DNA from: Taishania sp965247975
Lineage (GTDB): Bacteria > Bacteroidota > Bacteroidia > Flavobacteriales_D > Crocinitomicaceae
Reading direction: 5' to 3'
DNA length: 64,000 bases
Assembly: GCA_965247975.1 (NCBI GenBank)
Contig: OZ252050.1
Span: 3,906,001 to 3,970,000, forward strand
Position numbers and translations under genes: made by a program. This document shows, piece after piece, positions 18,156-27,181 of the stretch. Every line of letters starts with the position of its first letter. The stretch's first letter is position 1. The notes under the pieces were generated by a model that was given only the letters and a program-made list of their open reading frames with translations, ran no database searches and had not been told where the DNA came from.

Positions 18156-18464
18156 ATGAAAGAGATTTTTAAAAAACCCATATTTGTCTTTTTTCTTTTG
18201 GCTTTTTGTATTGCTTTGCCACTTTGTGTTTTTCCAATCAACATTTTTGACGGTGAAATTATTGTAGGCAATGAATTGCAAAATTACACTGAGAAAGCAC
18301 CGCTGAGTTTATCGTACTTTTTTGGATTGGGCTACAATGAAGAAGACATGAATATCATCAAAGATTTCTACTTACTTCCAACTGGCTATTTACTCGCGTT
18401 TTTATTCATTTTTGGCATTCCAGCGTTGCTTTCTTACCGGATTTACTTGAAGCAAAAGAAGTAA
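18156..18464 (+). CDS. hypothetical two-helix membrane protein
   Basis: This is a 102-residue protein from ATG 18156; an in-frame upstream ATG at 18087 lies inside the previous gene and is not preferred. One membrane helix is at ~9-30 (FVFFLLAFCIALPLCVFPI) and one near the C-terminus (TGYLLAFLFIFGIPALLSY). Between them is a soluble loop of ~45 residues. No family is recognised. It starts 10 bases after the preceding membrane protein gene and probably belongs to the same transcript. Confidence 0.7.
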   Translation: MKEIFKKPIFVFFLLAFCIALPLCVFPINIFDGEIIVGNELQNYTEKAPLSLSYFFGLGYNEEDMNIIKDFYLLPTGYLLAFLFIFGIPALLSYRIYLKQKK

Positions 18465-18472
18465 GACAAAAG

Positions 18473-18505
18473 TTGACTAATTTCTTTGATTCTTGTTTAA
18501 CTTTG
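18473..18505 (+). promoter_or_regulatory. promoter of the LytS/LytTR-type pair
   Basis: TTG at 18473-18475 and TAACTTTG at 18498-18505, 22 bases apart, match the Bacteroidota promoter pattern. The gene start is 23 bases downstream. Confidence 0.5.
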
Positions 18506-18527
18506 TTTCACAATCAACGTTGGTATT

Positions 18528-19277
18528 TTGAATACATCTAGTTTCTATCTTGTTGTCATAATTGGAATAGCAATGCTGTTGCTCATTGTTTATTTACTTT
18601 TGCGATTGACTAAAAGTGAAAAAATCAGGAAGCAAAATGAACAAAATTACCATCAAATTGAGAGCAAAATTAGCACCCTTCAACTGGAAACACTTGAATC
18701 AAAACTGAATCCACATTTATTCAAAAACATTCTTAATTCCATTCAATCGCATGCTTTTCAAACGTATTATGCGATGGATAAACTTTCGCATGTGCTGGAT
18801 TACATTCTTTATGATAGCCGGAATAAATTCGTTTCACCAAAAGAAGAAATAGAATTTGCACTCAATTTGATTGAGATCAATAAAATTAAAATTAGCCCTT
18901 TGTTTGATTTAAAGGTAAAGTCAAAAATTTTCGAGTCGGAACCCATGTATCATCAGAAGTTTTTGGCACCTTTAATTTCGATCGACCTAATAGAAAATGC
19001 TTTCAAGCACGCTGATCTTCAAAGTGCCGATGCCTTTATTTCCATAATTTTTGAATTTAAAGACAACACATTTTTTATGACTGTGTCAAATAAAATATCC
19101 AATAAAAGTCCTATCAAAAAAGAAAAAGGCGGGATTGGTATCGACACGCTTCAGCAGCGACTTCAAATTATTTATAAAGAAAACTTCAAACTTGACAGAT
19201 TTATAGAAGGTGAAGTTTACATCACTCATTTAAAAATAAATTTACTTGAACACAAAGCTAAGATGCTTGCTTCTTGA
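18528..19277 (+). CDS. LytS-type sensor histidine kinase
   Basis: This 249-residue protein has one N-terminal membrane helix (~6-26), then the His_kinase domain with phosphoacceptor His63 in LNPHLFKNILNSIQ, and a C-terminal HATPase domain with the N box SIDLIENAFKHAD (~150-162) and the glycine-rich GGIGIDTLQQRL. The start is TTG 18528; the next in-frame ATG would cut into the membrane helix. It overlaps the LytTR regulator by 32 bases, so the two form a two-component system. Confidence 0.88.
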   Translation: MNTSSFYLVVIIGIAMLLLIVYLLLRLTKSEKIRKQNEQNYHQIESKISTLQLETLESKLNPHLFKNILNSIQSHAFQTYYAMDKLSHVLDYILYDSRNKFVSPKEEIEFALNLIEINKIKISPLFDLKVKSKIFESEPMYHQKFLAPLISIDLIENAFKHADLQSADAFISIIFEFKDNTFFMTVSNKISNKSPIKKEKGGIGIDTLQQRLQIIYKENFKLDRFIEGEVYITHLKINLLEHKAKMLAS

Positions 19278-19965
19278 CGATGAGTTGCCAGGTTTAACAT
19301 ACCTGAAAATGCTCTGCGAACAAATCCCGGAATTGGAAGTTGTAAAAGCTTTTAATAATCCAACGTTATTATTGGCCGATCTTCCAAATTTGACTTTTGA
19401 CTTTTGTATCCTAGATATCGAAATGCCTGAAATGAATGGTCTCCAAGTGGCAAATTTATTAAACGGAAAACCTGTCATTTTTACAACTGCTTACAGCGAA
19501 TTTGCCGCAGAAGCATTTGATTTAAACGCGATTGATTATTTACGAAAGCCAATAAAAAAAGAACGACTTCAACAAGCCATTTCGAAACTGATTAGCAGTC
19601 AATCGAATCATTCACCAAAAAAACTTTTTGTTCAATTAAATTCGGATTTGGGCAAAACATTATTGTATTTTGACCAATTGCACTATGTCAAGACATCTGA
19701 TTCAGATAGTCGAGACAAAATTGCGTATTTAGCAAATGGCTCCATTCTTACGCTAAAAAACATCACATTCGAAAAATTACAGTCTCTTCTTCCTTCAAAT
19801 CAATTTTGCAGAGCGAATAAAAAAGAACTTATTTCATTGAACATAGTTAGCGTCTTTTCATTTGATCAGATCACGACAACTTTGAATGATCTAAACGGAA
19901 AAGCTCTCAAAATTTCGCTGAGCGAATCCTTTCGAAACGATTTTCTCCGAAAGGTGAATATTTAA
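19246..19965 (+). CDS. LytTR-type response regulator
   Basis: This 239-residue protein has a receiver domain with Asp11-Asp12 and the phosphorylation site Asp57 (CILDIEMPEMNG), and Thr/Lys positions in FTTAYSEFA and YLRKPIKK. A LytTR DNA-binding domain follows from ~residue 130. The start is TTG 19246 inside the kinase gene: the receiver strand LRCLLLDDE begins right after it and no ATG is available. It is the cognate partner of the LytS-type kinase. Confidence 0.88.
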   Translation: MNTKLRCLLLDDELPGLTYLKMLCEQIPELEVVKAFNNPTLLLADLPNLTFDFCILDIEMPEMNGLQVANLLNGKPVIFTTAYSEFAAEAFDLNAIDYLRKPIKKERLQQAISKLISSQSNHSPKKLFVQLNSDLGKTLLYFDQLHYVKTSDSDSRDKIAYLANGSILTLKNITFEKLQSLLPSNQFCRANKKELISLNIVSVFSFDQITTTLNDLNGKALKISLSESFRNDFLRKVNI

Positions 19966-20019
19966 TTACAAAAAAGTTCGGTCTTATTACAAATTGGCAA
20001 TGACTTAAATCAAATGGTC

Positions 20020-20049
20020 TTGTCTGATTTCAAATAACAACTACGTTTG
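20020..20049 (+). promoter_or_regulatory. promoter upstream of the exported protein and antiporter
   Basis: TTG at 20020-20022 and TACGTTTG at 20042-20049, separated by 19 bases, closely fit the Bacteroidota -33/-7 consensus. The ATG is 20 bases downstream. Confidence 0.65.
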
Positions 20050-20069
20050 TATTAAGATATTTCCTTCAA

Positions 20070-20489
20070 ATGTTAAAGATAAGCGTCCTCATTCTGTTTT
20101 GGCTTTTTTTTGGGGTTAATCCTTTGATTGCTCAAGATTCTAAGTTTAAAGCAGCTGGATTTGACGGCATTGTCATTTTAGGATATGTAGACAACGGAGG
20201 ATACACCAATTTTACTGGTCCAAACATAAGTTATACCCATAAAAATTCGAAGTTTCTTGTTAGCGCATTACCATCTTTGAGGTACAGAAAAGATACATCT
20301 ACACCTAAAAATTCATTCATAACACCGAGTTTAGGACTAGGACTTACTTATACCTATCGATTTTTTTCGTTCCAAATACCTTTCTGTTATAATACCAAAA
20401 CTTCTTCAAACAATGGTTCATGGAAGTTAGGAGTTGGGATTGGACTAAAATTGAATGAACTTAAAATGAAAAAACGTGATGAAGTTTAA
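20070..20489 (+). CDS. small exported hypothetical protein
   Basis: This 139-residue protein has a signal peptide (LFWLFFGVNPLIAQ) and a body with alternating aromatic and small residues (GLTYTYRFFSFQIPFCYN, then GVGIGLKLN) that looks like beta strands of a small outer-membrane barrel. No family is recognised. It has a well-formed promoter upstream, and its 3' end overlaps the start of the cation antiporter gene, so the two are probably made from one message. Confidence 0.7.
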   Translation: MLKISVLILFWLFFGVNPLIAQDSKFKAAGFDGIVILGYVDNGGYTNFTGPNISYTHKNSKFLVSALPSLRYRKDTSTPKNSFITPSLGLGLTYTYRFFSFQIPFCYNTKTSSNNGSWKLGVGIGLKLNELKMKKRDEV

Positions 20490-22758
20490 AAATGGGCTAT
20501 TTTACATTGGAGTAATTGGAGGGTTTTCGGCCTTAACATACTGGATCATTGTGCTTGGCGCAGACCTAGAGAAAGGTCGAGAAATTGTTGTGCAAGAAAC
20601 AGGAAAAAGTGAATGGCATAATTTCACAGAATCACTCATGCACAATTTAGGGCATCCACTTGCCATACTTTTAGCTCAAATAGTTACTATAATCTTTGTC
20701 GCGCGATTCTTTGGTTGGGTTTGTAAAAAAATTGGTCAACCAACAGTTATTGGAGAAATTATTGCCGGAATTGTTCTCGGACCTTCATTAGTCGGCATGT
20801 ATTTTCCTGAATTCTCAAGCACACTATTTCCAACACAATCTCTTGGAAACTTACAATTTCTAAGTCAAATTGGTCTTATTCTTTTCATGTTTGTGATAGG
20901 AATGGAGTTGGATCTAAAAGTTCTAAGAAATAAAGCCAAGGAAGCCGTGGTAATAAGCCATGCTAGCATTGTGATTCCGTTTGCGCTTGGAATCACTTTG
21001 GCGTATTTCATTTATCACTCCTTTGCTCCTGAAGGAGTTCAATTTCTTTCCTTCGGACTTTTCTTAGGAATTGCGATGAGTATAACAGCCTTTCCTGTTT
21101 TGGCTAGGATTGTGCAAGAACGGGGATTGCATAAAACAAAATTGGGAACCATCGTAATTACCTGCGCAGCAGCAGATGATATAACTGCTTGGTGCTTACT
21201 TGCGGCTGTAATTGCCATCGTGAAGGCAGGATCGTTTGTAAGTTCGTTATACATCATAGCAATGGCCGTTGCTTATGTAATTCTAATGATTAAAGTAGTT
21301 AGACCATTTCTCAAACGTGTAGGAGATTTAAATGCAACGAAAGAAAATCTAAGCAAACCCATCGTTGCCATTTTCTTTTTAACCCTTCTCATTTCTTCTT
21401 ATGCAACTGAAATTATCGGCATTCATGCATTGTTTGGCGCATTTATGGCAGGAGCAATAATGCCTGAAAACACAAGATTTAGGAGCATATTCATCGAAAA
21501 AGTGGAAGATGTTGCTCTTGTACTATTATTGCCTTTATTTTTCGTTTTTACAGGTTTAAGGACTGAAATTGGCTTGCTAAACGATCCATATTTATGGAAG
21601 GTAACTGGATTAATAATTATCGTTGCCGTTGTTGGTAAGTTCGTTGGTAGCGCCTTAGCTGCAAGATTTGTTGGGCAAAATTGGAAAGATAGTTTAACGA
21701 TTGGTGCGCTCATGAATACACGTGGGCTCATGGAACTCGTGGTCTTAAATATCGGATATGATTTAGGTGTTCTTACGCCTGAAATATTTGCGATGATGGT
21801 CATTATGGCTCTCTTAACGACGTTTATGACAGGGCCATCTTTGGATTTTATCAACTGGATTTTTAAATCGAAATCAACTGATTTTTCTCCAGAGATTATG
21901 CAATCATCTAAATACAAGATTCTAGTTTCTTTTGGAAATCCTGAACGTGGAAAATCGCTTCTGAAATTAGCAAATGGTCTGACTAAGAATACAGGTGAAA
22001 ATACTGTTGTCACCGTTATGCACCTAACTTCTAGCAACGAAATGCACCATTATAACACCGAAGAAGATGAAGCAGAAAGTTTTGCACCAATTATTAAAGA
22101 ATCCAAAGAGTTAAATCAAAAAATTACCACATTTTACAAAGCGTCAAATGACATTGACAATGACATAGTAGAAGTCACCAATCAAGGTAATTTCGATTTA
22201 TTGCTGATTGGTGTAGGTCAATCTATTTACGAAGGAAGCTTACTTGGTAAAATTTTGGGTTTTACAACAAAAATCATTAATCCCGAAAAATTAATTAACC
22301 AAGTAACTGGGAAAGAAAGTCTCTTTGAAAACTCTCCTTTTGATGATAGAACAAGATCAATTATTAGTAAATGTGACACAACTGTTGGTGTTCTCATTGA
22401 CAACAATTTTGATAAAGTGGATACTGTTTTCATTCCTGTTTTCAGCGAGAAAGACATTTTTCTAATCTTATTTGCTCGAAAATTCATAAAAAATTCAGGA
22501 TCTCAAATCACAATCTTGGATGCTGACGGAAAAATAAAGAACAACTCCGAAATCAAAGAGTTAATCCGTACCATCGAGCAATTCGCTCCTAATCACATTC
22601 ACTTGCTAAATCAAAGGCCTATTGACTCTGAATTATTCAAAGAAACAGATTTGATGGTAATAAGTGTGAGCAGCTGGAAAAAACTTATTGAAAACAAAGA
22701 TTCATGGCTCGCAAACTTGCCTTCAACAATGATTATTTCGAACGATCTTAAATCTTAA
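20479..22758 (+). CDS. CPA2-family cation:proton antiporter
   Basis: This is a 759-residue protein from ATG 20479; a GTG sits just before it at 20476. It has a leading helix and then the Na+/H+ exchanger domain of ~12 membrane helices (~55-455), with family hallmarks GQPTVIGEIIAGIVLGPS, AADDITAWCLLA (the ion-binding Asp pair) and NTRGLMELVVLN. The C-terminal ~290 residues are soluble and resemble two tandem USP-like or regulatory domains. It exchanges K+ or Na+ for H+ at the inner membrane; the ion is not determined. It overlaps the small exported protein gene upstream. Confidence 0.9.
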   Translation: MKFKNGLFYIGVIGGFSALTYWIIVLGADLEKGREIVVQETGKSEWHNFTESLMHNLGHPLAILLAQIVTIIFVARFFGWVCKKIGQPTVIGEIIAGIVLGPSLVGMYFPEFSSTLFPTQSLGNLQFLSQIGLILFMFVIGMELDLKVLRNKAKEAVVISHASIVIPFALGITLAYFIYHSFAPEGVQFLSFGLFLGIAMSITAFPVLARIVQERGLHKTKLGTIVITCAAADDITAWCLLAAVIAIVKAGSFVSSLYIIAMAVAYVILMIKVVRPFLKRVGDLNATKENLSKPIVAIFFLTLLISSYATEIIGIHALFGAFMAGAIMPENTRFRSIFIEKVEDVALVLLLPLFFVFTGLRTEIGLLNDPYLWKVTGLIIIVAVVGKFVGSALAARFVGQNWKDSLTIGALMNTRGLMELVVLNIGYDLGVLTPEIFAMMVIMALLTTFMTGPSLDFINWIFKSKSTDFSPEIMQSSKYKILVSFGNPERGKSLLKLANGLTKNTGENTVVTVMHLTSSNEMHHYNTEEDEAESFAPIIKESKELNQKITTFYKASNDIDNDIVEVTNQGNFDLLLIGVGQSIYEGSLLGKILGFTTKIINPEKLINQVTGKESLFENSPFDDRTRSIISKCDTTVGVLIDNNFDKVDTVFIPVFSEKDIFLILFARKFIKNSGSQITILDADGKIKNNSEIKELIRTIEQFAPNHIHLLNQRPIDSELFKETDLMVISVSSWKKLIENKDSWLANLPSTMIISNDLKS

Positions 22759-22760
22759 AA

Positions 22761-23020
22761 CCTGAGTTCGATTCTAAATTACAATTCAGATTTCAATTAA
22801 AATTTGAAAGAGCAGGCGGTTTTATGAGTGATAGCGAGCTATCACGATTAAAAGCAACGAACTATTTCAAAGAATTAATTGAAAAGCAAATTGAACTTCA
22901 CCTATAAAAACTTGATTTTTTCGTCAAAACGTCTCGAAATAGCCCGCTATTACTTCGTCGATTTTCCTAAAAATCAAGCGTTTCTAGGCGATCTGAATGA
23001 AATTTATAATCGAACTCAGG
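22761..23020. mobile_element. 260-bp element with ~30-bp terminal inverted repeats
   Basis: The left end 22761-22791 (CCTGAGTTCGATT then TAAATT and ATTCAGAT) and the right end 22991-23020 are inverted repeats with two mismatches and one gap; the outer 13 bases are perfect. Inside are further hairpins: GATAGC-GA-GCTATC near 22830-22843, CTTGATTTTT (22912-22921) against AAAAATCAAG (22970-22979), and AATAGC-CC-GCTATT (22939-22952). No long reading frame is present. It nearly fills the 306-base gap between the converging antiporter and glyQS genes. It may be a MITE-like non-autonomous element or a large RNA hairpin. Confidence 0.65.
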
Positions 23021-23064
23021 TTTAAAGATACAAACAAGTTATCTCAAAATGCAACTATTCAGTG

Positions 23065-24600
23065 TTACATGAGGAGCGAGCGCATATTCACTTTCTCATC
23101 AATAATTCGATGCAAATCTTGAATTAAAACTCGCTCTTGAAGCATCGTGTCGCGATCTCGGATGGTAACTGTGTAGTCTTCCAATGTTTGATGATCAACC
23201 ATAATACAATAAGGAGTTCCAATGGCATCTTGACGACGGTAACGTTTTCCTGGCGAATCTTTCTCGTCGTATTGACAATTGAAATCCAACATCAACGACT
23301 TCATGATTTCATTTGCTTTTTCTGGAAGTCCGTCTTTTTTCGTCAAAGGCATAACAGCAACTTTATAAGGAGCCAACGCTGGAGGTAACGACAAAACAGC
23401 TCGTTCTGAACCATCTTCTAATTTTTCATTTTTCAAGGATGTACTCAACACCGCTAAAAACATGCGGTCCAGACCAACTGATGTTTCAACCACATAAGGC
23501 ACATAATTTTGATTCAATTCTGGGTCGAAATATTGAATTTTTTTACCCGAAAATTGTTCATGTTGTTTCAAATCAAAATCAGTGCGTGAGTGAATTCCCT
23601 CCAATTCTTTGAATCCCATTGGGAAATTAAATTCGATATCTGCTGCAGCGTTTGCGTAATGCGCCAATTTGATGTGGTCGTGGAATCGGTAATTGGAATC
23701 GCCTAAGCCTAGTGCTTTGTGCCATTTAATTCTCGCATCTTTCCAGTATTCGTACCATTGCATTTCCTCTCCTGGTCTTACGAAAAATTGCATCTCCATT
23801 TGTTCAAATTCGCGCATTCGGAATATGAATTGTCGCGCCACGATCTCATTTCTAAACGCTTTCCCAATTTGTGCAATTCCAAATGGAATCTTCATTCGTC
23901 CAGATTTTTGGACGTTTAAGAAATTTACAAAAATTCCTTGAGCCGTTTCTGGTCGCAAGTAAATCGTAGAAGCATCACCAGCTACAGACCCTAATTCAGT
24001 TGAAAACATCAAATTAAACTGACGAACTTCAGTCCAGTTTTTTGTGCCAGAAATCGGACAAACGATGTCCAATTCCATGATTAAATTGTAAATTCCATCG
24101 AGGTCGCTGTTTTCCATAACAGCCCTCATTTTATTTTCAATCTCAGTTATTTTTTCTGCGTTACGAAGCACATTTGGATTCGTAGCACGGAATTGAATTT
24201 CATCAAAATCGGCACCAAAACGTTTGATACCTTTCTCAACTTCCTTCTCAATTTTTACTTTGTATTTTTCTAAATGCTCTTCTAAAAGCACATCAGCTCT
24301 GTATCTTTTTTTGGAATCTTTGTTGTCAATCAACGGATCATTGAACGCATCCACGTGACCAGAAGCTTTCCAAGTTGTTGGATGCATAAAGATTGCGGCA
24401 TCAATTCCTACAATGTTTTCATGCATTTGAACCATTGCTTTCCACCAATAACTTTTGATGTTGTTTTTAAGCTCTGATCCAAGTTGACCATAGTCGTAAG
24501 TTGCTGCTAATCCATCATATATTTCTGAGGAAGGAAACACGTAACCATATTCTTTTGCGTGCGAAATAACTTCCTTTAAATTGTCTTCTCTTTGTTCCAT
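23065..24600 (-). CDS. glyQS: glycyl-tRNA synthetase (dimeric type)
   Basis: This is a 511-residue protein from ATG 24600. An in-frame ATG 75 bases upstream exists, but MEQREDNLKEVISHAKEYG is the usual N-terminus, and a TACCTTTG box sits five bases before this ATG. Class II synthetase motifs are present: motif 2 in FGIAQIGKAFRNEI and motif 3 in VVETSVGLDRMFLAVL. A C-terminal anticodon-binding domain follows (APYKVAVMPLTKK to the end). It charges tRNA-Gly. Length and form match the alpha2 enzyme used in Bacteroidota. Confidence 0.95.
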   Translation of the reverse strand: MEQREDNLKEVISHAKEYGYVFPSSEIYDGLAATYDYGQLGSELKNNIKSYWWKAMVQMHENIVGIDAAIFMHPTTWKASGHVDAFNDPLIDNKDSKKRYRADVLLEEHLEKYKVKIEKEVEKGIKRFGADFDEIQFRATNPNVLRNAEKITEIENKMRAVMENSDLDGIYNLIMELDIVCPISGTKNWTEVRQFNLMFSTELGSVAGDASTIYLRPETAQGIFVNFLNVQKSGRMKIPFGIAQIGKAFRNEIVARQFIFRMREFEQMEMQFFVRPGEEMQWYEYWKDARIKWHKALGLGDSNYRFHDHIKLAHYANAAADIEFNFPMGFKELEGIHSRTDFDLKQHEQFSGKKIQYFDPELNQNYVPYVVETSVGLDRMFLAVLSTSLKNEKLEDGSERAVLSLPPALAPYKVAVMPLTKKDGLPEKANEIMKSLMLDFNCQYDEKDSPGKRYRRQDAIGTPYCIMVDHQTLEDYTVTIRDRDTMLQERVLIQDLHRIIDEKVNMRSLLM

Positions 24601-24605
24601 GGGTG

Positions 24606-24613
24606 CAAAGGTA
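24606..24613 (-). promoter_or_regulatory. -7 promoter box of glyQS
   Basis: TACCTTTG on the minus strand matches TAnnTTTG and ends only five bases before the glyQS ATG. This supports the shorter start and suggests a very short or absent leader. Confidence 0.5.
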
Positions 24614-24690
24614 ATAGATTCAAAGATTTTAACCTCGGTTCGATTAGAAATTTCAATCTGATCGCCTGGAAACATTAAAAATACAGTAAG

Positions 24691-27090
24691 CTATAACGAT
24701 ATTTTTAAACTCAATTTTGGCACTAAATTCTTCTCAAACTGTGGCAATGAATATGCTCCGTATCGGTAAAACACTCCAATTCCTATGCTACTAAAGTTGA
24801 CTTTCAAAATTCCGCTTAAAATCAAGCCGGCTTCATACAGTCCTTTGTCCATTGAACTAAAAGCAATGTTATGCTCTTGTTTATTTTTGAAATCTCCATA
24901 TCCAATTCCATGATGGACAATGAATTGCGGTTCATTCCATTTTGCTTTCGTACGAATTGCAGGAATTTCATAGCGAACAAAAAATGCTGCTTGTCGGTCG
25001 TGGTAAAATTCACCTGGATAAACTGTTTCGAAGGTGTTCATTGTTGCAACGTTCCAATCTTGTCGGGTACCAAAAGCATTTTGTTTTAAAAACAAGGGTA
25101 CTTCGCCAAAGGTTTGTGATCCCTGCAAAGACAAAATCAAAGCTCCAAAGCGCAACGAAGAAATTTCTTCTGTGATTCTCAAATTCGTTCTCACATAATC
25201 AGTGCTTGCCTCTGCAATTCCATCCCATCCTTTTGTGATTTTCAGTGCAATTTTCGGGAATTTGGTTTTACTTGGAACTCTTAGATCTCCAACCAATGTG
25301 ATACGTTCACGAATATTCCAACGCATTTCTACACTCGTTTCAGCCAAATCAAACTGATTTCGCCCTAAATGAGTTGTATCCGATGGCGTAAATTGATACC
25401 CCTTTGTTGCTTCCAAACGCTGGTAATTTGCAAATAAATTGAAGGTTAAATTACCCAATGGTGCGAAGGAGAATTGCATTTCAGCCAAACGTTGACGATC
25501 CATTTGAGAACGATAAATGCGCGCATAGGCCTCTGTGTTCGATAAACTAAATCCGCCTTTGGTAAAAACATTTCCTCCTCGGAAAAGTAAATCTTGTTGG
25601 TAGCGCAAAGTGAGTTCAATTCCTTGTCGACGGTTGATATAAAACGTTGAATAACCGCCGTATTTCCAGTCTTTGTCTTTAAATCCATAGCCAAAATAAC
25701 CACCAATTGTCATTTTTTTCATCAACAATTCAGAAGTTTCTATTCCCAATCCTAAGTGTGTGCCTTCGTACATATTATAATCCAGGATTTTGTCGAGAAG
25801 AATGTTGAATTTTTTCACTCTAATTTTACCCGTCGTTAACGCCATAAGTGCCGTGAAATATCTGTCAATATTGGCTTCTTTTGCAACGCTATCAATAACA
25901 ACATACGTTCTTTTTTCCTTGTTCGTCAACTCATCATTTCGATATTTAGACCAATCTTCTTCTTTGGCATTTTCTGCTCCAACATCAGTGGCCAAGGCTA
26001 TATTGTTAAAACCTGTTTTCTTCAATCCCTCAGGATTTATTTTAATGTCTTTGATGTAGGTGTTTCCTTTGCCGACCAAATGTCCTGCTCCTCCACTGCT
26101 AGATGTTACAACAAATGATTTGGCATCAACAGTTGTACTTAAATTGACTGGAAACCACTTTTTCTGGTCAATTAATTGATAGTCTTGAACAATCTTCACT
26201 CCGAATAAGATCGAAGTGTCTTTGAAAGGTTCCGCAATTACTTTTTCTATTGCATAACCGTTGGTGTTGATGAACAATTGGCCTTGAAGTCCGTTGAATG
26301 TTTTTCCAGCTCTTGGTCGATAAGATATGGTAAACGTTGTATCTGCACCAACAACTGTTGTGTCTTCAAGAATGAACAAATATTTATTAATTCCACCAAA
26401 GGCAATTGGGTTCACATACGAAGTTCCGAATAAGTCAAACTGATTGTCATAAAAATTAAACGATTGCATGCTTTGGGCAAAAGTTGAAAATGCAGGATGT
26501 GAAATTCCAGAAACCTTGTACGCTGTAATGTTTTCGCGATCGCGCGCTGGTGGAATGTAAGTGCGCTCTGAAGCGCTTTCTAGAATAAATATGTGTTGTT
26601 GATTCAAGAATTTTTTTATTCCACTTGTGTCGTTTTCAGGCATCGCACTGACCTTTTTTTGAAATGAACTGTCCACATCAAAAATAAATTTGCTGTAACT
26701 GTTGTATGTAAAAGAATCGTCTGAAAGTGGGTGATTCTTTTTGCGGTTTTCTATCACAATTTTCATGATTCGATGAGCAGGATTTTCACCCGCGACAACT
26801 ATCATCTCTTGAATAACTTGTTCTTTTACAGTTAGATAAATTTGATCGCTATTTAGTTCTGAAATGCTTACCGTTTTTTCTTGATATCCTTGAAATCTTA
26901 ACAAAACAGATTCTACCTCATCACTTATTGTAAAATGCCCATCAATCGTGGTAAACATGGGCGAACCAGTATTCGGAATAACTTTCACAAAAGGCATTGC
27001 TTCATTGGAAAGGGTGTCTAAAACCGTAAAACGTTTTTGACTAAATACAGAAAATGACAAAAAGGTAAGGACAAAAAGCGTTAATTTCAT
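24691..27090 (-). CDS. DUF5686 and carboxypeptidase-regulatory-like domain protein
   Basis: This is a 799-residue outer-membrane protein from ATG 27090; a longer frame begins at 27144 but would precede the signal peptide (MKLTLFVLTFLSFSVFS) and contain the promoter box. The N-terminal ~90 residues form a carboxypeptidase-regulatory-like beta-sandwich (DTLSNEAMPFVKVIPN, FTISDEVESVLLRFQGY). The rest is DUF5686, ending in beta-barrel strands and the terminal KLSLKISL typical of outer-membrane insertion. Such proteins are frequent in Bacteroidota and of unknown substrate. It lies upstream of glyQS on the same strand. Confidence 0.9.
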   Translation of the reverse strand: MKLTLFVLTFLSFSVFSQKRFTVLDTLSNEAMPFVKVIPNTGSPMFTTIDGHFTISDEVESVLLRFQGYQEKTVSISELNSDQIYLTVKEQVIQEMIVVAGENPAHRIMKIVIENRKKNHPLSDDSFTYNSYSKFIFDVDSSFQKKVSAMPENDTSGIKKFLNQQHIFILESASERTYIPPARDRENITAYKVSGISHPAFSTFAQSMQSFNFYDNQFDLFGTSYVNPIAFGGINKYLFILEDTTVVGADTTFTISYRPRAGKTFNGLQGQLFINTNGYAIEKVIAEPFKDTSILFGVKIVQDYQLIDQKKWFPVNLSTTVDAKSFVVTSSSGGAGHLVGKGNTYIKDIKINPEGLKKTGFNNIALATDVGAENAKEEDWSKYRNDELTNKEKRTYVVIDSVAKEANIDRYFTALMALTTGKIRVKKFNILLDKILDYNMYEGTHLGLGIETSELLMKKMTIGGYFGYGFKDKDWKYGGYSTFYINRRQGIELTLRYQQDLLFRGGNVFTKGGFSLSNTEAYARIYRSQMDRQRLAEMQFSFAPLGNLTFNLFANYQRLEATKGYQFTPSDTTHLGRNQFDLAETSVEMRWNIRERITLVGDLRVPSKTKFPKIALKITKGWDGIAEASTDYVRTNLRITEEISSLRFGALILSLQGSQTFGEVPLFLKQNAFGTRQDWNVATMNTFETVYPGEFYHDRQAAFFVRYEIPAIRTKAKWNEPQFIVHHGIGYGDFKNKQEHNIAFSSMDKGLYEAGLILSGILKVNFSSIGIGVFYRYGAYSLPQFEKNLVPKLSLKISL

Positions 27091-27111
27091 ACAACAAGAT
27101 TTGATAAGCAA

Positions 27112-27119
27112 CAAAACTA
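27112..27119 (-). promoter_or_regulatory. promoter of the DUF5686 gene
   Basis: TAGTTTTG on the minus strand matches TAnnTTTG. A TTTG at 27142-27145 lies 22 bases further upstream as a possible -33 element. The position supports the ATG at 27090. Confidence 0.5.
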
Positions 27120-27181
27120 ACAATATGACCAAGATACAAGTCAAAAGTTACAACTAAACATAAAAATTGTAATTTCGAAAC

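Noticed and set aside
21423..22037. 204-residue minus-strand frame
   Set aside because: Antisense of the CPA2 antiporter; no promoter or family evidence.
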